A stretch of 64,000 nt of DNA from Pseudomonadota bacterium. GTDB lineage: Bacteria > Pseudomonadota > Gammaproteobacteria > UBA5335. The stretch lies in the NCBI GenBank assembly GCA_034189865.1, contig JAXHTV010000010.1, positions 1-64,000 on the forward strand, read 5' to 3'. Below, piece after piece: positions 1 to 6,400 of this stretch. Below the pieces are notes generated by a model. The model saw only the letters and a program-made list of their open reading frames with translations. It ran no database searches and had not been told where the DNA came from. How positions within the stretch are numbered: the first letter of the stretch is position 1; the number at the start of each line of letters is the position of its first letter. A program made the translations under genes and the position numbers.

Positions 1-2
1 TT

Positions 3-116
3 CCGGTCCCCGAGCTGTGTCGCGAGCACGGCATGAGCGGTGCGACGTTCTACCAGTGGCGGGCCAAGTACGGCGGGATGGATGCGTCCATGATGGCTCA
101 ACCAGTACCTGTTTGA
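3..116 (+). pseudogene. IS3-family transposase OrfA, internal fragment
   Basis: This reading frame is open from the window edge and reads PVPELCREHGMSGATFYQWR and onward to GGMDASMM, the helix-turn-helix part of an IS3-family OrfA. After a few out-of-place codons it stops at 114-116. In an intact element a leucine-zipper segment would follow before the frameshift to OrfB. The N-terminus lies off the left edge, so how much of OrfA survives is unknown. Confidence 0.75.
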
Positions 117-234
117 ATCCATTGGGCACGTACAGGAATTTGCTACGCGATGGCTGCGGACGTATAACAACGAGCGGCCAAACACGGCCGTCGGAGGCAT
201 TACCCCAAAACAAAATTTGGCCATGGTGGCCTGA
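97..234 (+). pseudogene. IS3-family transposase OrfB, C-terminal fragment
   Basis: A 45-residue frame beginning LNQYLFESIGHVQEFATRWL and ending at the TGA at 232-234 matches the end of IS3-family DDE transposases, including the conserved YNNERPN motif and the final GITPKQ segment. There is no start codon. It overlaps the OrfA fragment by 20 bases in another frame, so the junction of the internal deletion lies near position 96-100. Confidence 0.8.
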
Positions 235-292
235 CTCTACTTGTGGGTGCCGCTAAAAATGGGGGGATTACCTTAGCGGGGGAGCTCACGAG

Positions 293-1414
293 ATGAAAAA
301 AGGTCTTCACAAGGGTAAAGATACGGTTTCGCGCGTTGGTCCGGGCCGCTTGCGAATAACCGAGGCGGACATCAAGCAGCGCTGGACGCAACGCTCGGAG
401 ATTCGCCGGATCCTGGCTGGCCCGATCGTGCCGGCGCGACAGCAGGTGGCTATGCACTCTGGCATGCGTGGCCCGAATCCCCCCTCGATAGGAGACCACG
501 GGGAGGAACCCGCTCTTTCAGAACACATGCAACAGCTGTTTTCACTACGCGACTCGCTGAGGCAGCCGTCCGAAAGTGACACCACGCGGTCTGTTCACCA
601 AACATACACCGACCGGGAGGGACCACCAATGGAAGGTGTCGGTGGAAAGCAAACGGGTGAATGCACAGATACGAGGGCCGATACGTCGCCGGGCCACCCG
701 GACGTGGAGTGGGATATGAACGTGAACAAGTTTTCGTCGGGCGCTCTCTATGGCGGCGGATCCAGCACATATCATGGCGGAATCTCAGAGGGGATCATGA
801 AGAAACCGCCATTGGTAACGGTTAAGTATGATGCAGAGCGAAAGACGTGGATTGTCGACTCGATTAAGGCATTTGCGCAGATCGACGTGGCTGAGCCGGT
901 CGAGGAGGCCTATCCGAAATTCGCAGAGGCCGATGAACGGCGAAACAACGTCGTTGACAACCAAGCGCTGGGTGTCCGCAAGCCGCCGGACCCGAGCGGA
1001 AAGGGCCACTGGGAACACGTCGCCAAGCACCTGCTCAAGTACGGAAACACGAATCCACAGGACATGCTGTGGTGGGTGGAGGGGAGCACGTTCTATCATG
1101 AGTGCATGCATTATCAGTCGTACAAGACATGGTTCGAGCAACAGTGGCCGGTGTTCGAGGCAGAGCTAAACGCGCACCTACAGAGCCTGACCGAAGCGGG
1201 GCCGTTGGGTCCAGGCGACACGGAGAAGGCGAGAAGCTATGCGCAGTTCCTTTTGATCTTGATCATCAGGCGGGCGATGTCGCGAATGGCAGGCGGGGTG
1301 TCTTCCGAGGAAGAGGTCTATGCTGAAACCAAGGAAAAGTACTGGGAGAAGGCCTCCAAGCGAATCAAGGAACACTTTTCAGGAAAGAAAGGGGCAGGCA
1401 CCAAGACACCATAA
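293..1414 (+). CDS. Orphan protein with an HExxH zinc-metalloprotease motif
   Basis: This 373-residue protein belongs to no family I can name with confidence. Its one recognisable motif is HECMH at residues 269-273 (STFYHECMHYQSY), which fits the HExxH zinc site of metallopeptidases; the acidic EEEVYAE stretch some 50 residues later could hold a third ligand, but this is a guess. The first 130 residues are rich in charged and polar residues and look disordered. No signal peptide or membrane segment is visible. A purine-rich GGGGGAG precedes the ATG by about nine bases. The gene starts only about 20-60 bases after the end of an IS remnant and has no functional neighbour, which suggests acquired DNA. 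Similar HExxH proteins of unknown role include DUF922-like and toxin-associated peptidases; I cannot decide between them. Confidence 0.6.
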   Translation: MKKGLHKGKDTVSRVGPGRLRITEADIKQRWTQRSEIRRILAGPIVPARQQVAMHSGMRGPNPPSIGDHGEEPALSEHMQQLFSLRDSLRQPSESDTTRSVHQTYTDREGPPMEGVGGKQTGECTDTRADTSPGHPDVEWDMNVNKFSSGALYGGGSSTYHGGISEGIMKKPPLVTVKYDAERKTWIVDSIKAFAQIDVAEPVEEAYPKFAEADERRNNVVDNQALGVRKPPDPSGKGHWEHVAKHLLKYGNTNPQDMLWWVEGSTFYHECMHYQSYKTWFEQQWPVFEAELNAHLQSLTEAGPLGPGDTEKARSYAQFLLILIIRRAMSRMAGGVSSEEEVYAETKEKYWEKASKRIKEHFSGKKGAGTKTP

Positions 1415-1937
1415 TAGCGGACTGGGCTCATGATGATGATCGAATGGAGCGACCCCTGCCAAGACCCTTAAGATGCTCAAGTTCTTGGCCGAGCTGATTT
1501 GTGTGATGGATCCTGTTGTCATAATTGAGCCAAGTGGAGGCCCGGCCAGGATGCACCTCCTATCGTCTATATCGACAAAGACCTATTTTGGTGACAAATC
1601 CTGGAGAGAAACACCTATAAGGTGCTGCTCGGAAACCTCTGAAGAACTCGCTGAAGCAGCGTCTGCGGATAATAGGGGCAGGTTGGCAGAATGGTCAGTC
1701 AGCGCTTGTTATTGGTGCACAAGGCCAGCGCATTTGCGGCAATAAGGTGCATCACTAAGCAGGGGGCTGGCATGGCCGCTTGGCCATTTTGCGGAGATAA
1801 GGGTGCTGCCAAGGCCTGTTTCTTGGGGTGCTTCGGTTTTGAATGCCATGTGGCATGGCCCTTGCCTTCCTTGTGTTGCGGAGGAAGCCGGTGACGGAAA
1901 CGTCGTCGCATACTCGACAATCGAAACAACAATAGTC
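1415..1937 (+). other. Gene-poor stretch between the HExxH gene and the guanidine operon
   Basis: I see no convincing coding region here: the open frames are short, overlap one another on both strands and resemble no family. Two small inverted repeats are visible, ATGGCC-GCTT-GGCCAT at 1772-1787 (followed by three T) and TGCCA-TG-TGGCA near 1844-1855. The segment around 1631-1660 (GGAAACCTCTGAAGAACTCG) resembles the termini of some insertion sequences, but I found no matching partner. The promoter of the downstream operon must lie in the right-hand part; no good -35/-10 pair stands out. Confidence 0.5.
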
Positions 1938-2034
1938 AGCTAGGGTTCCGGCCGGAGCGATACCGGCGTCTGGTCCGAGAGCTGACGACCTTCTCCAGAA
2001 GGTTACACGGCGGGATAAAAGCCCGGGAGGTTTG
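1938..2034 (+). promoter_or_regulatory. Guanidine-I riboswitch (ykkC subtype 1)
   Basis: The RNA contains the highly conserved blocks of the guanidine-I aptamer in the right order: CTAGGGTTCCG at 1940-1950, a GCCGG/CCGGC hairpin at 1951-1967, TCTGGTCCGAGAG at 1969-1981, a variable ACCTTC/GAAGGT hairpin, and ACACGGCGGGATAAAAGCCC with GGGAGG at 2015-2030. This family binds free guanidinium and normally turns on guanidine export or breakdown genes. It lies some 60 bases upstream of the GTG start of an operon whose products fit guanidine uptake and degradation, so aptamer and genes support each other. Recognition is from the consensus by eye, not from a covariance-model search. Confidence 0.93.
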
Positions 2035-2090
2035 TTCGGCGTTCAATGCGCCGGTCTCCTCCATGCACCCGTTAGCCATCGGAGAATCCT
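2035..2090 (+). promoter_or_regulatory. Riboswitch expression platform and ribosome binding site
   Basis: Between aptamer and start codon lies an inverted repeat, CGGCG at 2037-2041 with CGCCG at 2049-2053. It can be extended by pairing GGAGG at the aptamer's 3' edge (2026-2030) with CCTCC at 2058-2062. The same CTCCTCC could alternatively pair with the Shine-Dalgarno GGAG at 2081-2084, six bases before the GTG at 2091. Such mutually exclusive pairings are what a translational switch needs. There is no T-tract, so a simple intrinsic terminator is not seen. The direction of switching cannot be settled from these pairings alone. Confidence 0.5.
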
Positions 2091-3158
2091 GTGAAACGCT
2101 TAAGCCTGTTATCTTTTTTCGCTGCCTTTCTGGCGCTTACGTTGTTTGCGGCGACGCCATCCTTTGCCGGGGAGAAAAATAAATTCAGCGTCTGCTGGTC
2201 AATTTATGTTGGCTGGATGCCTTGGGACTACGGCGCCCAGTCCGGCATCGTTAAAAAATGGGCCGACAAATACGGCATCGAAATCGAAGTGGTGCAGATT
2301 AACGACTACATCGAATCCATAAACCAGTATACGGCTGGCAAATACGATGGCTGCACCATGACCAACATGGATGCCCTGACCATTCCCGCAGCCGGCGGCG
2401 TGGATTCTACGGCGTTGATCGTCGGTGATTTTTCCAATGGTAATGACGGCCTGGTGCTCAAGGGTAAAACGGGGCTGGCTGATGTCAAAGGCCAAAACGT
2501 CAATCTCGTGGAGCTGTCAGTGTCCCATTACCTGCTGGCGCGGGGGCTGGAGTCGGTCGGTCTGTCCGAGAAGGATGTGACCGTGGTAAACACCTCGGAT
2601 GCCGATATGGTGTCGGCCTATACCACCGATGACGTGACGGCGGTCGTAACCTGGAATCCCTTGCTTTCCGAGATCGTCGCCATGCCTTCGAGCCAAAAGG
2701 TGTTTGATTCCTCGAATATCCCCGGTGAAATTATTGACCTGATGGTGGTGAATACCGATACCCTCAAAGCCAATCCCAAATTCGGCAAGGCGCTGGTGGG
2801 CGCCTGGTACGAAATCATGGCGGTCATGAGTGCCGACACTGAGAAGGGCAAGGCGGCGCGCACAGCCATGGGTCAGGCTTCCGGCACTGATCTGGCGGGA
2901 TACGACGCCCAACTCGCGTCCACCCGGATGTTCTATCAAGCCGCCCAGGCGGTGGATTTCGTTGCCAGTACCGATCTGAAAACGACCATGGGCTATGTCG
3001 CCGATTTCTCCTTTGATCATGGCCTGCTTGGCGAAGGGGCTGCCGATGCCGGGTTTGTGGGTATCGAGACGCCCGCGGGTATTCTGGGCGACAGCGGTAA
3101 CGTTAAATTACGTTTCACGCCTGAATATATGTCCATGGCGGCGGAAGGTAAGCTTTAG
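2091..3158 (+). CDS. ABC transporter periplasmic substrate-binding protein, probable guanidine importer
   Basis: The 355-residue protein begins with GTG six bases after a GGAG site and carries a Sec signal peptide at about residues 1-26, likely cut after SFA; there is no lipobox cysteine, so it should be soluble in the periplasm. The mature part (CWSIYVGWMPWDYG, then a two-lobed fold with a TNMDALTIPAA segment) resembles the NMT1/taurine/nitrate-type binding proteins of ABC importers. It is the first gene after the guanidine-I riboswitch and is followed by a permease, an ATPase and guanidine-degrading enzymes. Family annotation would say nitrate, taurine or urea, but the context points to guanidinium. 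The ligand is inferred, not shown. Confidence 0.85.
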   Translation: MKRLSLLSFFAAFLALTLFAATPSFAGEKNKFSVCWSIYVGWMPWDYGAQSGIVKKWADKYGIEIEVVQINDYIESINQYTAGKYDGCTMTNMDALTIPAAGGVDSTALIVGDFSNGNDGLVLKGKTGLADVKGQNVNLVELSVSHYLLARGLESVGLSEKDVTVVNTSDADMVSAYTTDDVTAVVTWNPLLSEIVAMPSSQKVFDSSNIPGEIIDLMVVNTDTLKANPKFGKALVGAWYEIMAVMSADTEKGKAARTAMGQASGTDLAGYDAQLASTRMFYQAAQAVDFVASTDLKTTMGYVADFSFDHGLLGEGAADAGFVGIETPAGILGDSGNVKLRFTPEYMSMAAEGKL

Positions 3159-3234
3159 CCGAGGGTGATTGATTCAGGATTGTGGAAGCCCTGATTAGTC
3201 AGCACTACCGTGGGTTTGCCTGGATCGCGCGAAT

Positions 3235-4074
3235 ATGACCAAGCTCATTAACCGTCACCCCGGCCGGATACTGCGCGTCTTATTGGGCGCGCTTCCTTTT
3301 GTACTGCTTATCGGTCTGTATATGTGGGGCTCGGAGCAGCGCTTGCAGGCCAACCCCAACGACAAGCTGCTGCCAGCGCCCGCAACCATTGTCAGCACCG
3401 TGGAGCGTCTGGCTTTCGAGCCGAGCAAACGCAGTGGCGATTACCTGCTGTGGGCCGATACCGCCGCCAGTTTGAAGCGTTTGGCCGTGGGGGTTGCGGT
3501 GGGCGCGCTGATTGGCTTGCTGTTTGGCGTCGTCAATGGCGCCCTGCCGCTGGCCCATGCCAATTTTTCGCCCATTGTCACGGCGGTTTCGTTGATTCCG
3601 CCGATGGCGATTTTGCCGGTGCTGTTTATTATTTTCGGTCTTGGTGAGCTGTCCAAAGTGGTGCTGATCGTGATCGGGATTACGCCGGTGCTGATTCGCG
3701 ATCTGCAGCAACGGGTGTTGGAAATTCCTCGCGAACAATTAATAAAAGCGCAAACACTGGGCGCCAACAGCTGGCAGATCATCGTTCGCGTTGTCCTGCC
3801 GCAAACCATGCCGCGCCTGCTGGATAGTGTGCGTTTGGCGCTGGGGCCGGCCTGGTTGTTTCTCATTGCCGCCGAAGCCATTGCCGCCACCGAAGGTCTG
3901 GGCTATCGCATATTTCTGGTGCGGCGCTATCTGGCGATGGACACCATTTTGCCCTATGTGGTGTGGATTGCCCTGTTGGCGTTTGTGCTGGACTGGCTGC
4001 TGCGCCGGGTCAGTCGGCGTTTGTGGCCCTGGTACCACAGCCAGACCGGGCAACGGGCGGCGGCTGCGACATGA
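3235..4074 (+). CDS. ABC transporter permease of the guanidine operon
   Basis: This 279-residue inner-membrane protein has about six hydrophobic segments, the first near residues 14-31, and belongs to the SsuC/TauC/NrtB-type permeases. The cytoplasmic coupling loop with the EAA-like motif lies near residues 163-189 (ending LGANSWQIIVRVVLP), the site that contacts the ATPase. It follows the binding protein after 76 bases and overlaps the ATPase start by four bases, so the two are translationally coupled. A homodimer in the membrane is expected, forming the channel for the substrate delivered by the upstream binding protein. No strong Shine-Dalgarno is visible before the ATG. Confidence 0.88.
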   Translation: MTKLINRHPGRILRVLLGALPFVLLIGLYMWGSEQRLQANPNDKLLPAPATIVSTVERLAFEPSKRSGDYLLWADTAASLKRLAVGVAVGALIGLLFGVVNGALPLAHANFSPIVTAVSLIPPMAILPVLFIIFGLGELSKVVLIVIGITPVLIRDLQQRVLEIPREQLIKAQTLGANSWQIIVRVVLPQTMPRLLDSVRLALGPAWLFLIAAEAIAATEGLGYRIFLVRRYLAMDTILPYVVWIALLAFVLDWLLRRVSRRLWPWYHSQTGQRAAAAT

Positions 4075-4874
4075 GTCTGATCGAACTGCGTCAGGTGTGG
4101 AAGCGCTATGGCGATCAAGTGGTGTTGGAAAGGCTGAATGCCCGGGTGGAAGCGGGGGAGTTCATTACCCTCGTGGGGGCTTCCGGCTGCGGCAAAACCA
4201 CCTTTCTTAACATGTTGCTGGGAACCGAAGCGCCATCGCGTGGCGAGCTGTTGCTCGATGGCCAGCCCCTGCCGGCGGAACCGGACAGTCAGCGGGGCAT
4301 TGTCTTTCAGCGTTATTCGGTGTTTCCCCACCTGACCGCCCTGCAAAACGTAGTGGTGGCCCGCGAGTTTCAGTTAAGCCCTTTTCTGGCACGCCTGTGG
4401 GGTCGGCGGCGCCAGCAACTCGAAGGGGAAGCCCGCGAGCTACTGGACGCGGTGGGCCTGGCGCCGGCGGCGGAAAAATATCCCCACGAGCTGTCCGGCG
4501 GTATGCAGCAACGCCTGGCCCTGGCTCAGTCGCTGATCAACAAGCCACGCATTCTGTTGCTGGATGAGCCCTTCGGCGCGCTGGATCCCGGTATTCGGGC
4601 CGACATGCATCAACTGGTCTTATCGCTGTGGCGCCAGCATCAGCTCACCATCTTTATGGTCACCCACGATCTGAAAGAAGGGTTTTACCTGGGCACCCGG
4701 CTCTGGGTGTTCGACAAGGTGCGGCAGGATCCCCACGCGCCGCAAGCCTATGGCGCGCGAATCACCTACGACCTGCCAGCCGGGCGAAAGCCGGATGCAC
4801 TACCACCCGTCGATGTGGCCGGTGAGGACAAACCAGATGGGGGCGCGGCGATGGATCAGCAGATAGGGCGTTGA
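4071..4874 (+). CDS. ABC transporter ATP-binding protein of the guanidine operon
   Basis: A 267-residue ATPase of the SsuB/TauB/NrtD type. Visible motifs are Walker A GASGCGKT (36-43), the Q-loop glutamine (80), the signature LSGGM (141-145), Walker B ILLLDE (161-166) and the switch histidine in THD (199). The start is the ATG at 4071 (MSLIELRQVWKRYG) because it overlaps the permease stop as ATGA and aligns with the family start; the frame is open further upstream. After the ATPase fold there is a tail of about 50 residues rich in proline, glycine and charge (LPAGRKPDALPPVDVAGEDK), probably flexible. It should power the permease dimer. Confidence 0.9.
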   Translation: MSLIELRQVWKRYGDQVVLERLNARVEAGEFITLVGASGCGKTTFLNMLLGTEAPSRGELLLDGQPLPAEPDSQRGIVFQRYSVFPHLTALQNVVVAREFQLSPFLARLWGRRRQQLEGEARELLDAVGLAPAAEKYPHELSGGMQQRLALAQSLINKPRILLLDEPFGALDPGIRADMHQLVLSLWRQHQLTIFMVTHDLKEGFYLGTRLWVFDKVRQDPHAPQAYGARITYDLPAGRKPDALPPVDVAGEDKPDGGAAMDQQIGR

Positions 4875-4899
4875 GCGTCGAGCGGAGAATGAGAAACTC

Positions 4900-5616
4900 A
4901 TGAGTCAAAGCCTTTACGAATACACCTTAGCGCCGGCCACCCACTGGTCGTTTCGCCTGCGTCGGGGTCTGCAGTTGACGCTGACCGACCTTGAAGGCGG
5001 CGCGAACGTGGGGATGCTGTTTTATAACCCGGAAAATCTGCTGGAGCGCTACAACGCGCCCGACACCCTCAAGTGCCAGCACACGTTTAAATTAACCGCA
5101 GGGCATTGTCTGTATTCGGATATGGGGCGCATCTTTTGCTCGATCGTCGAAGACAGTCTTGGCTGGCACGAAACCGTCTGCGGCAACAGCTCCGACGAGC
5201 AGGTTACCCGCCAGTGGGGGGCGCGGGATTACCAGGCCGATCGCAACGACTGGCGGCAGAATGGTCAGGATGCGTTTTTGGTGGAGCTGGCCAAATACGG
5301 ACTGGGGGAGCGGGACATGGCGGCGAATCTTAACCTGTTCAGCCGCGTCGTCACCGATGCGGCCGGTCACCTGTCCCTGGACTCGGCCGCTGCAGCCGGT
5401 GCGCGGCTGACCTTGCGATTCGAAATGGACACCCTGGTGATCATGCACAGCTGTCCACACCCCTTGAACGCGGCGGGTGCCTATCCACGCAAGCCTGTCC
5501 ACTGTGAAATTTCCGAGGCGCCGCCGGTACTGCCCGATGACCTCTGTTTGAATCACTGTGAGGAAAACAAAAGGGGCTTTGAAAATAATCGCCTGTATCA
5601 CCTGGGGCTCGGGTAG
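4900..5616 (+). CDS. DUF1989 urea carboxylase-associated protein 1, probable carboxyguanidine deiminase subunit
   Basis: This 238-residue cytoplasmic protein belongs to the DUF1989 family long annotated as urea carboxylase/amidolyase-associated protein 1. Such proteins work as a heteromeric pair with the next gene product; biochemical work has identified the pair as carboxyguanidine deiminase (CgdA/CgdB), converting carboxyguanidine to allophanate and ammonia. Conserved-looking features are [12 protein letters not shown] in the middle, [14 protein letters not shown], and [10 protein letters not shown] near the C-terminus, with histidine, glutamate and cysteine residues suitable for metal binding. 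It lies between the transporter and the carboxylase. Which of the two genes should be called cgdA I leave open. Confidence 0.85.
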   Translation: MSQSLYEYTLAPATHWSFRLRRGLQLTLTDLEGGANVGMLFYNPENLLERYNAPDTLKCQHTFKLTAGHCLYSDMGRIFCSIVEDSLGWHETVCGNSSDEQVTRQWGARDYQADRNDWRQNGQDAFLVELAKYGLGERDMAANLNLFSRVVTDAAGHLSLDSAAAAGARLTLRFEMDTLVIMHSCPHPLNAAGAYPRKPVHCEISEAPPVLPDDLCLNHCEENKRGFENNRLYHLGLG

Positions 5617-5660
5617 CAACCCTGCGGGTGAATGAAACGGGCTGTGATAGGGATGAGCTG

Positions 5661-6299
5661 ATGATTAAAGAAAGTCATTTATCGGCGGCCGATGCCGCGC
5701 TGAGTGTGAAGGTTCGGGCCGGCGACTACTGGTTTCAGCCGATTGCTGCCGGTGACACCCTGCGCATTGTGGACTGTGAGGGCAACCAGGCCGCTGACAC
5801 CCTGTTTTACAGCGCGGCCGATCCGGCCGAGCGCTACAGTGCGGTGGATACCATTCGCGAACAGGGCAACATTTACCTGTCAGCCGGTTCCCGCCTGATG
5901 TCGACACGAGGCAATGTGCTGCTGGAAATCAGCGCCGACACCTGCGGTCGTCACGATACTCTGGGTGGCGCCTGTGCCAGCGAGAGCAACACGGTGCGTT
6001 ATGCGCTGGACAAACGCGGCATGCATGCCTGTCGCGACAGCTGGATGCTGGCCGTGTCTGAGCATCCGGAATACGGCATCGGCAAGCGCGACATCACCCA
6101 CAACATCAACTTTTTTATGAACGTGCCGGTCACCGAGGCCGGTGGGCTGACCTTCGAAGATGGGATTTCAGCGCCGGGAAAGTATGTCGAATTGGTCGCG
6201 AAAATGGACGTGCTGGTGCTGATCTCCAATTGCCCGCAGTTGAACAACCCCTGTAATGGTTATAACCCCACCCCGATCGAGGTCTTGGTGTGGCATTGA
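5661..6299 (+). CDS. DUF1989 urea carboxylase-associated protein 2, probable carboxyguanidine deiminase partner subunit
   Basis: The 212-residue product is a second DUF1989 protein, clearly related in layout to its upstream neighbour: [11 protein letters not shown] corresponds to [22 protein letters not shown] to the NLNLF segment, and [20 protein letters not shown] closes the protein. Together the two are expected to form the carboxyguanidine deiminase that acts after the carboxylase. I prefer the ATG at 5661, eight bases after AGGG, giving a usual family length; a GTG at 5628 would add 11 residues without family resemblance. The 44-base gap from the upstream gene and 101-base gap to the carboxylase gene are compatible with one transcript. 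Confidence 0.85.
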   Translation: MIKESHLSAADAALSVKVRAGDYWFQPIAAGDTLRIVDCEGNQAADTLFYSAADPAERYSAVDTIREQGNIYLSAGSRLMSTRGNVLLEISADTCGRHDTLGGACASESNTVRYALDKRGMHACRDSWMLAVSEHPEYGIGKRDITHNINFFMNVPVTEAGGLTFEDGISAPGKYVELVAKMDVLVLISNCPQLNNPCNGYNPTPIEVLVWH

Positions 6300-6343
6300 C
6301 GATTCACCGGTGACGATTCGCTTGGGGCCCAATAAACAAGCGT

Positions 6344-6387
6344 CCGGGACGGCCCGGCACGTGTAGTTGATCCGCGGGACGACCCGC
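6344..6387 (+). repeat. Two small tandem hairpins in the operon's intergenic gap
   Basis: CCGGG-ACGG-CCCGG (6344-6357) and GCGGG-ACGA-CCCGC (6374-6387) are five-pair stems with four-base loops, 16 bases apart, between the deiminase genes and the carboxylase gene. The second is identical over 14 bases to a hairpin at 44784-44797. They may shield or process the operon mRNA, or belong to a short REP-like family; no T-tract follows, so they are not ordinary terminators. Confidence 0.45.
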
Positions 6388-6400
6388 TACAGGACGACTG

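Larger units (their letters stand above)
3..270 (+). mobile_element. Deletion remnant of an IS3-family insertion sequence
   Basis: The first 234 bases carry the middle of an IS3-family OrfA joined directly to the last 45 residues of OrfB. The OrfA part ends in the helix-turn-helix region (FYQWRAKYGGMDASMM) typical of the IS51/IS407-like groups. The OrfB part contains the C-terminal integrase stretch TYNNERPNTAVGGITPKQ. Nearly all of the DDE catalytic core that should lie between them is missing, so the element cannot transpose by itself. The bases after the OrfB stop, up to about 270, look like the noncoding right end of such an element, but the exact terminal repeat is not defined because the left end lies outside the window. 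Confidence 0.8.

Noticed and set aside
1473-1894. Possible small genes in the gap before the riboswitch
   Set aside because: Two short overlapping frames lack ribosome binding sites and any recognisable motif, and one overlaps an equally plausible frame on the other strand.
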